Below are positions 29,643-39,828 of a stretch of DNA of 64,000 nucleotides, piece by piece. How positions within the stretch are numbered: the stretch's first letter is position 1; every line of letters starts with the position of its first letter. Source of the stretch: Christiangramia crocea (GTDB lineage: Bacteria > Bacteroidota > Bacteroidia > Flavobacteriales > Flavobacteriaceae). The notes under the pieces were generated by a model. That model was not told the origin of the DNA and made no database searches. It saw nothing but the letters and a program-made list of their open reading frames with translations. A program made the position numbers and the translations under genes. Where the stretch lies: the NCBI RefSeq assembly GCF_022410465.1, contig NZ_JAJSON010000023.1, positions 1 through 64,000 on the forward strand, written 5' to 3'.

Positions 29643-30347
29643 TTGGCTTCAGAAAAACTACATTCCAATAAAGAAAACCTGGAAGTTCTTTACGAAGACA
29701 ATCACATCATTATAGTCAATAAAAGACCAGGTGATATCGTGCAGGGAGATAAAACCGGCGATAAGCCCTTAAGCGAGGTAGTGAAATCTTTCCTTAAGGA
29801 AAAATATAACAAACCTGGAAATGTTTATCTGGGGGTGGTTCACCGTCTGGATAGACCTACCAGCGGAATCGTTCTCTTTTCCAAAACTTCAAAGGCACTT
29901 CCCAGACTGAATAAACTCTTTCAGAATAAAGATGCGCAGAAGACTTACTGGGCAGTGGTTAAGCAAAGACCTCCAAAAGATAGTGACAAATTAATACATT
30001 TTCTTAAACGAAATCCCAAGCAGAATAAATCTTACGCTAATATTAAGGAGGTTCCTGAGAGTAAAAAGGCTATCCTTGAATACCGCCTTAAAAAGGAATT
30101 GGATAATTATTATTTGCTGGAAGTAGATCTTCAAACAGGAAGACATCACCAGATAAGAAGCCAGCTTTCGGCTATAGGATGTCCTATAAAAGGAGATCTG
30201 AAATATGGTTTTGATCGAAGCAACAAAGATGCAAGTATCCACCTGCATGCCCGGGAACTCAAATTTGAACATCCGGTGAAGAAAGTGCCTGTTCATATAG
30301 TAGCACCATCTCCTAAAGACGCTATATGGAACTCGTGTCTGGACTAG
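29643..30347 (+). CDS. RluA-family pseudouridine synthase
   Basis: 234 residues from a TTG start (MASEKLHSNKENLEVLYEDN). Catalytic Asp motif HRLDRPTSGIVLFSK (~71-85), typical RluA Arg-Leu-Asp-Arg; later LQTGRHHQIRSQLSAIGCPI. Isomerises uridine in rRNA or tRNA; the particular position cannot be assigned. The 3' end overlaps the convergent DMT gene by 26 nt. Confidence 0.9.
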   Translation: MASEKLHSNKENLEVLYEDNHIIIVNKRPGDIVQGDKTGDKPLSEVVKSFLKEKYNKPGNVYLGVVHRLDRPTSGIVLFSKTSKALPRLNKLFQNKDAQKTYWAVVKQRPPKDSDKLIHFLKRNPKQNKSYANIKEVPESKKAILEYRLKKELDNYYLLEVDLQTGRHHQIRSQLSAIGCPIKGDLKYGFDRSNKDASIHLHARELKFEHPVKKVPVHIVAPSPKDAIWNSCLD

Positions 30348-31215
30348 GCTGTCTTCTCATGCTTCTGCTTATTTCAACAAAAATTGCACAAATAATCAGC
30401 AGGCCTCCTATCACTGTCTCTAAGGCAGGATACTCCCCTAAAAATAACATTCCTATTAATATTCCATAAACCGGCTGTGCACTACTGATTATACTTGCTG
30501 TAGTCACAGAAAAATTTCTGAAACTCATCAGTAACAGGGTATGTCCCAGACTGGTTGTGATGAAGGCCAGAACGAAAATAGGCACTAACTGGGAAACCAC
30601 TTTAGAAAGATCAAAAATGAAAAGGACCGGAAGCAGCAAACAGCTTATTATAACCATCTGGTACATCATAAGTACAGATCCGTTATATTTTTCTATCTCC
30701 TGTTTCATCAAAATATTCCGTAAGGAATAAAAAAATGCGGAGGTTACACCAAGGGCTACCGCCAGGGTCTGATCATTTTTCAAACTGAATTCGGGCACCA
30801 GGAAATATATTCCGAAAAGCACTAAAACCGCCAGTGCCAGATGCATCTTACTAAAACCTGTTTTTAAAAGCAAAGGCTCCAGAAAAGTAGTGATAACAGG
30901 GTAAGTATAAATGCTCAACATCCCGATGGCAACACTTGATAGTTTTAAAGAATAAAAATAGGTGATCCAGTGTATACCCATTAAGCTTCCTCCCAATATC
31001 ACCTTTAATAAATCCCTTCTGTTGGCAATGCTAATTTTGAATGCTTTGTAGCGACAAAACAAATAAAGCACTACACCGGCCATTAAAGCCCTGAACAGAA
31101 TTATTACAAAAGGATCCAGCGTGATATACCGGCCTAATGCACCAGAAGTACTAATTAGTAGTACAGCCAGGTTAAGCTCCAGAATATTCTTAAAATGCTG
31201 GTTTAGATGGGGCAA
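30322..31215 (-). CDS. EamA/DMT-superfamily transporter
   Basis: 297 residues, ten predicted helices as two EamA repeats (~12-140 and ~155-285). Typical stretches: LISTSGALGRYI, LMAGVVLYLF, LGVTSAFFYSLRNILMKQ, SAQPVYGILIGMLFLGEYP. Family members export amino acids or other metabolites; substrate unknown. It starts 9 nt after the large unknown gene upstream, so the two are probably one operon. Confidence 0.87.
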   Translation of the reverse strand: MPHLNQHFKNILELNLAVLLISTSGALGRYITLDPFVIILFRALMAGVVLYLFCRYKAFKISIANRRDLLKVILGGSLMGIHWITYFYSLKLSSVAIGMLSIYTYPVITTFLEPLLLKTGFSKMHLALAVLVLFGIYFLVPEFSLKNDQTLAVALGVTSAFFYSLRNILMKQEIEKYNGSVLMMYQMVIISCLLLPVLFIFDLSKVVSQLVPIFVLAFITTSLGHTLLLMSFRNFSVTTASIISSAQPVYGILIGMLFLGEYPALETVIGGLLIICAIFVEISRSMRRQPSPDTSSI

Positions 31216-31224
31216 AATATATGC

Positions 31225-32769
31225 TTATCTTGAGTATTCCTGATTCTTTTCTTTGATCACCTCCTTTACAGGCCGGTTCTCGATCTTACTTTCCAGCCAG
31301 GAAATAATGTCCAAATATAAGAATGCTCTTTTTTCAAATGGATGATCTTCGAATTTTTTAAGCTTGGAATGTAATTTCCTGAACTCATCTTTAATATTCA
31401 AAGGAGAAACATCTGGCAGATTTCTCAGGAACCTTATCATTTCCTTCTGTACTTCATGCAGATCGTTCATCCTGATCAGGAATTTATAGGTAGATTTTAT
31501 CAGACTATCCAGGTGGTAATCAAGTCCTGCTTCATAATGGGCTACAAGGTTAAGTATCCTGGCAAAACACATAAGATCTTCCCGCATTTCCAGTGACTTG
31601 TTGGTAATGATCTTATTAAGGAACTCGATACACTTTTTATTATTTCCATCACCAAAATAAAGACAGGCGATCTTATAATAGAACACCATAATATGATGTT
31701 CATCCAGTCTTCCCCTGAATTTGCTTATCTTCTGATTGATCTTTTCTACCAGTTCATCAGAATCACCAAACTCACCTTTCATGAATTTTAAATTCAGTTT
31801 ATTGGAATACACATAGAGAAATGAAAGGGCGGCAATATTATCATCATGCGGGATCTTGGCATCACGCAGGGAATCTTCCAGATGCTTCAGGGTTGCCTCA
31901 AACAATTCAGTGTGATTCAGATAAAACAATGACTCCAACAGGTAATGACTGCCCTTCAAATAGGAAACAGGATGAATTGGGATCAAATGATCATATTCCT
32001 TGAACAGATCGTTCCATTTTGTGGAATAACGATAACAACCCAGGAAATCCTGGATTAGGAAACTATACCATAAATGAGCCTTATAAAGCCATAGCTTCTC
32101 ACGGAAACCAAGATCCCGGAAATTATATTCAGGTAATTTTTTTTGAAAATAGTCTTTAATCTCCTTTGCTTCCTCTTCCGTCCGGCTATAACCCATTTTT
32201 AGAAAAATAGAATAAAGTTCCAGGGAAAGATTAGATAACTGTCCTGAAATAAGATTCAGTTTGTTCAGCTCCTCGGTTTGCCGGATAAGTGTTTCAGCCC
32301 TGTTCTTGATACTTCGTGTGATATATTGTGACTCGATTATCTTTTCCAGTTCCAGGATCTCATATGCCACATTTTTCTCTTCATATGTTAGCGCTAGAGA
32401 TTTTACCTTGTCAAGTATTTTCAGACTTTGTTTATACAACCCCTTGTGATAAAGGATATAGGCAAAATCAAGCTGCTCCCTTATTTGTACAGGAATATCC
32501 TGATGAGCAGGATTCAAACGAAGCGAGATAAGTAACTGTTTATAAAGGTGAGCCTTTACATTGGAAAGCTGTTGCTTGCTTACTTTCGTATTCTTTAAAA
32601 TTTCATCCTCGTTATACTTCTTTTGTTTTGAGATGACCTTATAAAGATTCAAAAATTTACTATCGGTATTCACCCCTATTCTTCCCACATAAAGGGAGAA
32701 TTGTCTTTTTTCTGAAGCAGATAAAGATTTAATTAAAGAAAAAAGATTTTCGGTTAAGTCATTGGTCAT
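31225..32769 (-). CDS. Large helical-repeat protein of unknown function
   Basis: 514 residues, rich in Leu/Tyr/Lys, with repeated helix pairs resembling TPR-like hairpins (FAYILYHKGLYKQSLKILDK near residue 110; YKIACLYFGDGNNKKCIEFL near 365). The N-terminal SLIKSLSASEKRQFSLYVGR and KVSKQQLSNVKAHLYKQLL suggest a DNA-binding-like or interaction segment. There is no signal peptide, so it is cytoplasmic. I do not recognise the family; it resembles a large class of uncharacterised Bacteroidota proteins. Co-oriented with the DMT gene. Confidence 0.75.
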   Translation of the reverse strand: MTNDLTENLFSLIKSLSASEKRQFSLYVGRIGVNTDSKFLNLYKVISKQKKYNEDEILKNTKVSKQQLSNVKAHLYKQLLISLRLNPAHQDIPVQIREQLDFAYILYHKGLYKQSLKILDKVKSLALTYEEKNVAYEILELEKIIESQYITRSIKNRAETLIRQTEELNKLNLISGQLSNLSLELYSIFLKMGYSRTEEEAKEIKDYFQKKLPEYNFRDLGFREKLWLYKAHLWYSFLIQDFLGCYRYSTKWNDLFKEYDHLIPIHPVSYLKGSHYLLESLFYLNHTELFEATLKHLEDSLRDAKIPHDDNIAALSFLYVYSNKLNLKFMKGEFGDSDELVEKINQKISKFRGRLDEHHIMVFYYKIACLYFGDGNNKKCIEFLNKIITNKSLEMREDLMCFARILNLVAHYEAGLDYHLDSLIKSTYKFLIRMNDLHEVQKEMIRFLRNLPDVSPLNIKDEFRKLHSKLKKFEDHPFEKRAFLYLDIISWLESKIENRPVKEVIKEKNQEYSR

Positions 32770-32917
32770 TGTAATACATTTATTTGTAAAACCCTGTCTT
32801 ACAAGGCTTTTCTGCTATTATTTTATACTTCAAATATCGTAACACTATGCCTGAACTCCTAACTGATGCATATGTTTTCCAATACTTTAGTTAAAGATAA
32901 AGCAAAAAAAATCTCAT

Positions 32918-34090
32918 ATGAGCACAGAAAAAGTAGAAATTTTTGACACTACCTTGCGCGATGGAGAACAAGTCCCGGGCTGTAAACTTAATACTCAACA
33001 AAAATTAAAGATTGCTGCGAGACTTGATGAACTGGGAGTAGATGTGATTGAAGCCGGTTTTCCGGTATCCAGTCCTGGAGATTTTTCTTCTGTAACTGAG
33101 ATCTCTAAAATTGTTAAAAACGCTGCTGTTTGCGGACTTACGCGGGCGGTTAAAAACGATATTGAAGTTGCCGCAAGAGCATTGAAATATGCCCGGAAAC
33201 CAAGAATCCATACCGGTATAGGGACTTCAGATTCTCACATAAAATACAAGTTCAAAGCTAGCCGTGAGGAGATCATAGAAAGAGCGGCAATTGCGGTTGA
33301 ACATGCAAGACGTTATGTAGATGACGTTGAGTTCTATGCAGAGGATGCAGGTCGTACCAGTAATGAATTCCTTGCCAGGGTATGCAGTGAAGCTGTTAAA
33401 GCCGGCGCTACGGTATTGAATATTCCGGACACTACCGGATATTGCCTTCCTGAAGATTATGGTAGAAAGATAAAATACCTTAAAGATCATGTGGAAGGGA
33501 TTGAAAATGTAATTATTTCATGCCACTGTCACAATGACCTTGGTCTTGCTACTGCCAATGCAATTGCAGGGGTTATGAATGGAGCCCGCCAGATAGAATG
33601 TACCATCAATGGTATAGGAGAGCGTGCAGGAAATACCGCTTTGGAAGAAGTGGTAATGATACTACGTCAGCACCCGACTCTTAACCTTAATACTGATATC
33701 AATCCAAAGCTATTGTTCGATACAAGTAAGATGGTTTCCCGTGAAATGGGAATGTTGGTGCAACCAAACAAAGCCATTGTTGGAGCCAATGCTTTTGCGC
33801 ATAGCTCAGGTATACATCAGGATGGTGTTATCAAGAACCGCGAGACCTATGAGATCATAGATCCTGCCGATGTTGGTGTAACCGAATCTGCAATTGTGCT
33901 TACTGCAAGAAGTGGCAGGGCTGCCCTTGCTTTCAAGGCTAAAAAGATGGGGTACAATTTAACAAAACTTGAATTGGATGTTGTATACGCCGAATTCCTG
34001 AATTTTGCTGATGCTAAAAAGGAAGTGGCCGATGCAGATATACATACCATAATGGAGATCTATAGAAAGAGCTCCAGAGCAATTGCTTAA
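32918..34090 (+). CDS. leuA: 2-isopropylmalate synthase, short form
   Basis: Condenses acetyl-CoA with ketoisovalerate. 390 residues: the HMGL-like TIM barrel is complete ([17 protein letters not shown] at ~9-25; metal-binding [14 protein letters not shown] ~200-213; [11 protein letters not shown]), but the C-terminal leucine-binding regulatory domain (~120 residues) of the ~510-residue LeuA is absent. It may therefore be insensitive to leucine. The order leuA-C-D-B with 6-nt spacing to leuC supports the assignment over citramalate or homocitrate synthase. Confidence 0.92.
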   Translation: MSTEKVEIFDTTLRDGEQVPGCKLNTQQKLKIAARLDELGVDVIEAGFPVSSPGDFSSVTEISKIVKNAAVCGLTRAVKNDIEVAARALKYARKPRIHTGIGTSDSHIKYKFKASREEIIERAAIAVEHARRYVDDVEFYAEDAGRTSNEFLARVCSEAVKAGATVLNIPDTTGYCLPEDYGRKIKYLKDHVEGIENVIISCHCHNDLGLATANAIAGVMNGARQIECTINGIGERAGNTALEEVVMILRQHPTLNLNTDINPKLLFDTSKMVSREMGMLVQPNKAIVGANAFAHSSGIHQDGVIKNRETYEIIDPADVGVTESAIVLTARSGRAALAFKAKKMGYNLTKLELDVVYAEFLNFADAKKEVADADIHTIMEIYRKSSRAIA

Positions 34091-34096
34091 ACTTTT

Positions 34097-35482
34097 ATGA
34101 AGAAAAAGACATTATTTGATAAAATATGGGATTCCCATGTGGTGGAAAGTATCCCAAACGGACCTGACATTTTATATATCGATAAACATCTTATACATGA
34201 AGTGACAAGTCCGCAGGCTTTTAATGAATTAAAAGAACGGGATATTCCTGTTTTCAGGCCGGAGCAGATCGTAGCCACGGCCGATCACAATACACCGACA
34301 GAGAACCAGCATCTGCCGGTACAGGACCTTCTTTCAAGAAAACAACTGAAACAGCTTTCCCAGAACTGCGAAGAGAACAATATCACACTTTATGGCCTGG
34401 GACATCCTTATAATGGCATTGTACATGTGATGGCACCGGAATTAGGTATCACCCAACCGGGAATGACCATTGTTTGCGGGGACAGTCACACCTCTACCCA
34501 TGGTGCATTTGGTACCATCGCTTTTGGGATTGGCACCAGCCAGGTTTCACAGGTGTTTGCCAGTCAGTGCCTATTAGTAGAGAAACCTAAAAGACTAAGG
34601 GTTAACGTTAATGGGAAACTGAAAAAAGGAGTGCTTCCTAAAGACGTTATATTATATATCATCAGTAAACTGGGAACCAATTCGGGTACCGGATATTTTT
34701 GTGAATATGCCGGAAATGTATTCGAAGAAATGTCAATGGAAGGCCGGATGACCGTCTGTAATATGAGTATTGAAATGGGTGCCCGAGGTGGATTGATCGC
34801 TCCTGATGAAACTACTTTTGAGTATGTAAAAGGCCGTGAGTTTGCTCCTAAAGGACTTGAATTTGAGAATCAGCTGGAATACTGGAAGACCTTAAAAAGT
34901 GATGAAGGTGCAGAATTCGATAAGGAATATTCCTTCGAGGCTGAGGATATTGAGCCAATGATCACCTACGGAACGAATCCGGGAATGGGGATCAAACTTA
35001 CTGGTTCCATCCCAACTGAAGGTAATAAGAGTGATGCGAAGGCCCTGGCCTATATGGACTTCAAACCAGGGGAAACACTCCTCGAAAAGCCTATCAACTA
35101 TATCTTTATTGGAAGTTGTACAAATTCGAGGATCGAAGATTTCAGGGTTGCGGCTTCCTATATTAAAGGAAAACAAAAAGCAGAGAATGTGAATGCCCTT
35201 ATTGTACCGGGCTCACGTCAGGTAGCGGCTCAGATCAAAGAAGAAGGCCTTGATAAGGTATTTGAAGAGGCTGGTTTTAAACTTCGGCAACCGGGTTGTT
35301 CAGCCTGTCTTGCGATGAATGACGATAAGATCCCGGAGGGTGAATATTGTGTTTCAACCAGCAATCGGAACTTTGAAGGAAGACAGGGACAGGGATCAAG
35401 AACGATTCTTGCCAGTCCACTTACAGCAGCAGCCACAGCTGTGGCAGGAAAGATCACCGACTTTACTAAAAGCCTGAACTAA
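34097..35482 (+). CDS. leuC: 3-isopropylmalate dehydratase large subunit
   Basis: 461 residues, aconitase-type [4Fe-4S] protein. [29 protein letters not shown] and cluster Cys in [12 protein letters not shown] and CSACLAMN are all present. Forms a dehydratase with LeuD that isomerises isopropylmalate. Only 1 nt separates it from leuD. Confidence 0.97.
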   Translation: MKKKTLFDKIWDSHVVESIPNGPDILYIDKHLIHEVTSPQAFNELKERDIPVFRPEQIVATADHNTPTENQHLPVQDLLSRKQLKQLSQNCEENNITLYGLGHPYNGIVHVMAPELGITQPGMTIVCGDSHTSTHGAFGTIAFGIGTSQVSQVFASQCLLVEKPKRLRVNVNGKLKKGVLPKDVILYIISKLGTNSGTGYFCEYAGNVFEEMSMEGRMTVCNMSIEMGARGGLIAPDETTFEYVKGREFAPKGLEFENQLEYWKTLKSDEGAEFDKEYSFEAEDIEPMITYGTNPGMGIKLTGSIPTEGNKSDAKALAYMDFKPGETLLEKPINYIFIGSCTNSRIEDFRVAASYIKGKQKAENVNALIVPGSRQVAAQIKEEGLDKVFEEAGFKLRQPGCSACLAMNDDKIPEGEYCVSTSNRNFEGRQGQGSRTILASPLTAAATAVAGKITDFTKSLN

Positions 35483-35483
35483 A

Positions 35484-36098
35484 ATGGAGAAATTCATAAC
35501 ACTTATAGATACTGCCGTACCACTGGATGCTGAAAATGTGGATACCGATCAGATCATCCCAGCCCGCTTTCTAAAAGCGACAGATAAAGCCGGTTTTGGT
35601 GAGAATCTTTTCAGGGACTGGAGGTTTAATAAAGATGGTAGCCCAAACGAAGAATTTATACTGAACGATTCCAATTATAAGGGATCCATCCTTGTGGCAG
35701 GTAATAATTTTGGATGCGGTTCAAGCCGTGAACATGCTGCCTGGGCAATAAAAGCTTATGGTTTTAAAGCAGTTGTTTCCAGTTATTTTGCTGATATTTT
35801 CAAAGGGAATGCACTTAACAACGGTGTCCTGCCTGTGCAGGTAAGCCCCGATTTTCTGCAGGACCTATTTACCGCTATAAACAATGATCCTTCACAGGAA
35901 ATAAAGATCGATCTGGAAAAACAGGAGATAGGAATTTCAGGAACGAACCTGAAAGAAGGTTTTGATATAGATCCGTATAAAAAAACATGTCTGATAAACG
36001 GCTATGACGATATAGATTTTCTGGTTAGCAAACTGGATTCTATAAAGAAATTCGAAAAGAAAAGTGATTCAAAGAAGCACACGGCTGCTCAGATGTAA
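35484..36098 (+). CDS. leuD: 3-isopropylmalate dehydratase small subunit
   Basis: 204 residues with the swivelling-domain motifs [11 protein letters not shown] (~20-30), [16 protein letters not shown] (~73-88) and the LNNGVLPV segment. Partner of LeuC. The C-terminal ~20 residues are lysine-rich ([15 protein letters not shown]), a small extension past the usual end. Confidence 0.97.
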   Translation: MEKFITLIDTAVPLDAENVDTDQIIPARFLKATDKAGFGENLFRDWRFNKDGSPNEEFILNDSNYKGSILVAGNNFGCGSSREHAAWAIKAYGFKAVVSSYFADIFKGNALNNGVLPVQVSPDFLQDLFTAINNDPSQEIKIDLEKQEIGISGTNLKEGFDIDPYKKTCLINGYDDIDFLVSKLDSIKKFEKKSDSKKHTAAQM

Positions 36099-36114
36099 TA
36101 CAAATTAGATAGTC

Positions 36115-37230
36115 ATGAAATTAAATATAGCAGTACTTCCCGGAGACGGGATTGGTCCCGAAATCACACAGCAGTCAGTAAAAGTGCTGAAGGCAGTTGC
36201 AGACCGATTTGAACACGAGTTCCATTTTGAAGAGGCCGCCGTAGGTGCGGCAGCAATTGATTTTTGGGGAAATCCGTTGCCGGACGCTACACTGGAACTA
36301 TGTAAAAATTCTGACGCTGTGCTGTTTGGGGCAATTGGTGATCCTAAATATGACAATGACCCTTCGGCTAAGGTAAGACCTGAACAGGGATTGCTGAAAT
36401 TAAGAAAGGAACTTGGTCTTTTTGCCAATATAAGACCTGTAAAGGCTTATGATAAACTGGTAGACCGTTCCCCTTTGAAAGCAGAGAATATCTCGGGAGC
36501 CGATATGGTTATTTACAGAGAGCTTACCGGAGGAATATACTTTGGTGAAAAAAGCACCAGTGAAGATGGGAAAACAGCCTCCGATCTTTGTTCCTATTCC
36601 GTGGAAGAAATTGAAAGGATTGCCCATTTGGCTTTTAAAGCAGCTCAATCCCGAAATAAGAAATTAACGCTTGTAGATAAGGCCAATGTTCTGGAAACTT
36701 CCAGGTTATGGCGCAAGACAGTAACAGAGCTGGGCAAGCAGTATGACGATGTGCAACTGGATTTTCTTTTTGTAGATAATGCAGCCATGCAGATGATTTT
36801 AAACCCAAAACAGTTCGACGTGATCCTAACTGAAAACATGTTCGGGGATATTTTATCTGATGAAGCAAGTGTGATCGGCGGTAGTATCGGGTTGCTGGAA
36901 TCGGCTTCGGTAGGAGAAAAAAGTGCTCTTTTTGAACCAATTCATGGCTCCTATCCGCAAGCGACCGGAAAGGGAATTGCAAATCCCGTAGCTTCCATTC
37001 TTTCAGCAGCCATGCTTCTGGACCATTTCGGACTTGAAAAAGAAGCTGCTGTGGTTAGAAAAGCTGTAGAAGTGAGCATTCAATTTAATGTATGTACCCC
37101 AGATATCAATACAGACAATCATTATACCACTGAAAAGGTTGGAGACTTCCTTGAAAGCGTGATCAGTGATACTGAAAACCATATTATAAATAATGACAAC
37201 TTAAATTTTGGCCAAATGACCATTATTTAA
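36115..37230 (+). CDS. leuB: 3-isopropylmalate dehydrogenase
   Basis: 371 residues. IAVLPGDGIGPEIT at the N-terminus, YRELTGGIYFG (substrate site), DKANVLETSRLWR, ENMFGDILSDE, GSYPQATGKGIANP (NAD site). Oxidative decarboxylation to 2-oxoisocaproate. Last gene of the leu operon; strong terminator at 37254. Confidence 0.97.
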   Translation: MKLNIAVLPGDGIGPEITQQSVKVLKAVADRFEHEFHFEEAAVGAAAIDFWGNPLPDATLELCKNSDAVLFGAIGDPKYDNDPSAKVRPEQGLLKLRKELGLFANIRPVKAYDKLVDRSPLKAENISGADMVIYRELTGGIYFGEKSTSEDGKTASDLCSYSVEEIERIAHLAFKAAQSRNKKLTLVDKANVLETSRLWRKTVTELGKQYDDVQLDFLFVDNAAMQMILNPKQFDVILTENMFGDILSDEASVIGGSIGLLESASVGEKSALFEPIHGSYPQATGKGIANPVASILSAAMLLDHFGLEKEAAVVRKAVEVSIQFNVCTPDINTDNHYTTEKVGDFLESVISDTENHIINNDNLNFGQMTII

Positions 37231-37253
37231 TTTTTTCTTCATTTAAGTTTGGG

Positions 37254-37287
37254 ACCTCCTGGAATTTATTTTTCAGGAGGTTTTTTT
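37254..37287 (+). terminator. Terminator of the leu operon
   Basis: ACCTCCTG (37254-37261) / CAGGAGGT (37274-37281) stem followed by T7. Confidence 0.9.
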
Positions 37288-37331
37288 GTCCCTGATAAGA
37301 ATGAAGACCAATAGCTTTCTAAAGACTGATC

Positions 37332-38606
37332 TTATTTTTTCAGTTTGCTCCTTATCTCGTCTAAAGCCAGGTTGTCCTTACTTCCAAGGTGTGTATGCTT
37401 TTTAGATCCGGAAGGCTTATAAGTATTGTTCTGTACCTGCTCCCCTATTTCCTTATACGCGTCCCTGAATGAATTTCCCTGCATTACAAGATCATTAATG
37501 CTGTCTACCGTAAACAGATATTTATATTTTTCATCATTAAGGTCTACATCCTTGACCTTTATGACCGAAATGGAGTGAATAAAAATATCCAGGATCTCCT
37601 TCATATTTTCCACCGCGTAGATACTGTTCTCTTTAATTAGCTGAAAATCTCTGTGGTATCCACTTGGAAGGTTATTGGTGATAAGGATCATCTCATTTGC
37701 GATGGCCTGAAGTTTATTGCACTTGCCCCTGATAAGTTCAAAAACATCAGGATTCTTCTTATGAGGCATAATGCTGGAACCTGTGGTAAGTTCATCAGGG
37801 AAAGTAATGAAATCAAAATTCTGGCTCATATACAGGCAAACGTCCATGGCAAATCTTGAAAGTGTATTAGCCAGGGAAGAAATATTTGAAGTGACCGTTC
37901 TTTCACATTTTCCACGACTCATCTGGGCAGCCACCACATTGTATTTCAAGTCAGAAAAACCAAGCTCTTTGGTGGTGAATTCCCTGTCTATAGGAAAAGA
38001 TGATCCGTAACCGGCAGCTGAGCCCAGGGGATTCTGATCGACTATCTTCTGCCCTGCTTCCAGTAGATAAATATCATCGATCAGTAATTCGGCGTAAGCA
38101 GAAAACCATAATCCAAAGGATGATGGCATGGCCACCTGAAGATGGGTATAGCCCGGAAGCAGTTTTTCCTTATGCTCTTCGGCCAGTTTTAAAAGTACAT
38201 TAATGAGATCTTCAGTTTTCATGTGAATATCCTTCAGGTTCTCTTTAAAATAAAGCTGCATTGCTACAAGCACCTGGTCATTTCTGGAACGTGCAGTATG
38301 TATCTTTTTACCGGTTTCCCCGAGCTTCTTTGTAAGTTCAAACTCTATTTTTGAATGGACATCCTCAAAGTCTTCCTCGATCACAAAACTTCCTTTCTCC
38401 AGCTGTTCATTCAATTCATCCAGCTCTTTTAATATCTTCTCAACTTCCCCGGCATCCAATATTCCTACCTTTCCCAACATCTTCGCGTGAGCTTTAGACG
38501 CGATGATATCATATTCGGCCAGATGCATATCCAGTTCCCTGTCGTTGCCAACCGTGAACTTTTCTATTTTTTTATCTATTGAAATACCTTTGTCCCAGAG
38601 TTTCAT
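37332..38606 (-). CDS. argH: Argininosuccinate lyase
   Basis: Final step of arginine synthesis. 424 residues; family signature GSSIMPHKKNPD (~278-289), HTARSRNDQV (~103-112) and GYTHLQVAMPSSFG. Somewhat shorter than the usual ~460 residues but with all active-site segments. It is the last gene of the arg operon, separated from argE by a 154-nt gap filled by a palindromic repeat. Confidence 0.95.
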   Translation of the reverse strand: MKLWDKGISIDKKIEKFTVGNDRELDMHLAEYDIIASKAHAKMLGKVGILDAGEVEKILKELDELNEQLEKGSFVIEEDFEDVHSKIEFELTKKLGETGKKIHTARSRNDQVLVAMQLYFKENLKDIHMKTEDLINVLLKLAEEHKEKLLPGYTHLQVAMPSSFGLWFSAYAELLIDDIYLLEAGQKIVDQNPLGSAAGYGSSFPIDREFTTKELGFSDLKYNVVAAQMSRGKCERTVTSNISSLANTLSRFAMDVCLYMSQNFDFITFPDELTTGSSIMPHKKNPDVFELIRGKCNKLQAIANEMILITNNLPSGYHRDFQLIKENSIYAVENMKEILDIFIHSISVIKVKDVDLNDEKYKYLFTVDSINDLVMQGNSFRDAYKEIGEQVQNNTYKPSGSKKHTHLGSKDNLALDEIRSKLKK

Positions 38607-38623
38607 AATCTTTAATTTAAAAT

Positions 38624-38760
38624 CGTCAAGCTGAACTTGTTTGACTTCGTCGAATCTTAGATTTCAGCTTCTCTATAATTCAGACCTCTCGACTTCGCTC
38701 CAGGTGACCATCAGGATATATTTGAGTCCTAACTGTCGCACTGAGCCTGTCGAAGTGCGG
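38624..38760. repeat. Palindromic intergenic repeat between argE and argH
   Basis: Starts CGTCAAGCTGAACTTG, contains CTCGACTTCGCTCCAGGTGA, and ends with the hairpin CGCACT (38737-38742) / AGTGCG (38754-38759). This looks like a composite of the GTCA...CTGAACTTG and CTGAGCCTGTCGAAG palindromes common in flavobacterial intergenic DNA. Possible roles are mRNA stability or processing. Confidence 0.75.
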
Positions 38761-39828
38761 TTATTTAATCGCCTTTTCAAGCAGTTTTATATATTTTTCT
38801 ATTCCTTCTTCAATTTCCTTTACATAAATGAATTCGTCAGCCGAATGTGACCTGGTGGAGTCACCCGGACCCAATTTTAATGATTGACATTTCAGCATGG
38901 CCTGGTCTGACAGGGTCGGCGAACCATAGGTATTCATGCCTAAATCTATTCCCGCTTTCACCAGCTCATGTTCTTTGGGAATAGAAGATGAGTTAAGCCT
39001 TAATGATCGTGGCGTTATCTCATCAACAGGAGCTTTTTCCTGCAGGATATCGTTTATTTCCTCATTGCTGAAACAATCATTTACCCTGACATCTATCACT
39101 AAATCCACCTTTGCCGGCACCACATTATGCTGGTTTCCTGCATTAATTTGCGTTACCGTAAGTTTCACCTCTCCCAGCGCCGCTGACTTCTTCTCAAAAC
39201 TGAAATTCTCAAACCATTCAAGTACTTTAGCCGTTTTATAGATGGCATTATTATTATTGGGATGCGCGGCATGAGATGGCGTTCCCTTTACTACCGCATC
39301 AAAGACCACGAGACCTTTTTCGGCTATTGCAAGATCCATTAAAGTAGGTTCTCCAACAATGGCTACATCTATTTTCGGCATCATCGGCAATAGACTGGCA
39401 ATCCCATTTTTACCATTGATCTCCTCCTCTGCTGAGCCTGCAAAAATAAGGTTATAATTCAGGTCTTCAGAATCAAAAAAGTATGTAAATGTTGCCAGAA
39501 GAGAAACAAGACAGCCTCCCGCATCATTACTTCCTAAACCAAATAATTTTCCATCCTCTACTGCAGCCTGAAAAGGGTTTCTTGTATAAGCCGAATTTGG
39601 CTGAACCGTATCGTGATGTGAATTTAAAAGTAAAGTTGGTTTAGACTTATCGAAATGTTTGTTTACAGCCCATACATTGTTAAGATGTCTGAAAAAAGGA
39701 ATGTTCTTTCTCTTAAACCAGTTTTCCAGGAGTTCTGCTGTGTTATCCTCCTTTCCGGAAAACGACTCTGTTTCTATCAGGTTTTTAAGTAAATCAATAG
39801 CTTCCTTCTGTAAGTCTGAGATCTGCAT
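38761..39828 (-). CDS. argE: M20-family N-acylornithine/N-acylcitrulline deacylase
   Basis: 355 residues, dinuclear zinc peptidase fold. Zinc and catalytic segments: LLLNSHHDTVQPN (~69-81), LFGLGSNDAGGCL (~95-107), AGSAEEEINGKNG (~130-142; catalytic EE), and a C-terminal His in STRSHSADEFI. In a pathway that carbamoylates the N-acylated ornithine, its substrate should be N-acetyl- or N-succinylcitrulline rather than acetylornithine (inference). Overlaps argB by one base. Confidence 0.88.
   Translation of the reverse strand: MQISDLQKEAIDLLKNLIETESFSGKEDNTAELLENWFKRKNIPFFRHLNNVWAVNKHFDKSKPTLLLNSHHDTVQPNSAYTRNPFQAAVEDGKLFGLGSNDAGGCLVSLLATFTYFFDSEDLNYNLIFAGSAEEEINGKNGIASLLPMMPKIDVAIVGEPTLMDLAIAEKGLVVFDAVVKGTPSHAAHPNNNNAIYKTAKVLEWFENFSFEKKSAALGEVKLTVTQINAGNQHNVVPAKVDLVIDVRVNDCFSNEEINDILQEKAPVDEITPRSLRLNSSSIPKEHELVKAGIDLGMNTYGSPTLSDQAMLKCQSLKLGPGDSTRSHSADEFIYVKEIEEGIEKYIKLLEKAIK

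Noticed and set aside
32846-32893. Possible leucine leader peptide ([15 protein letters not shown]) before leuA
   Set aside because: Only two Leu codons in a row, no attenuator hairpins; likely chance.
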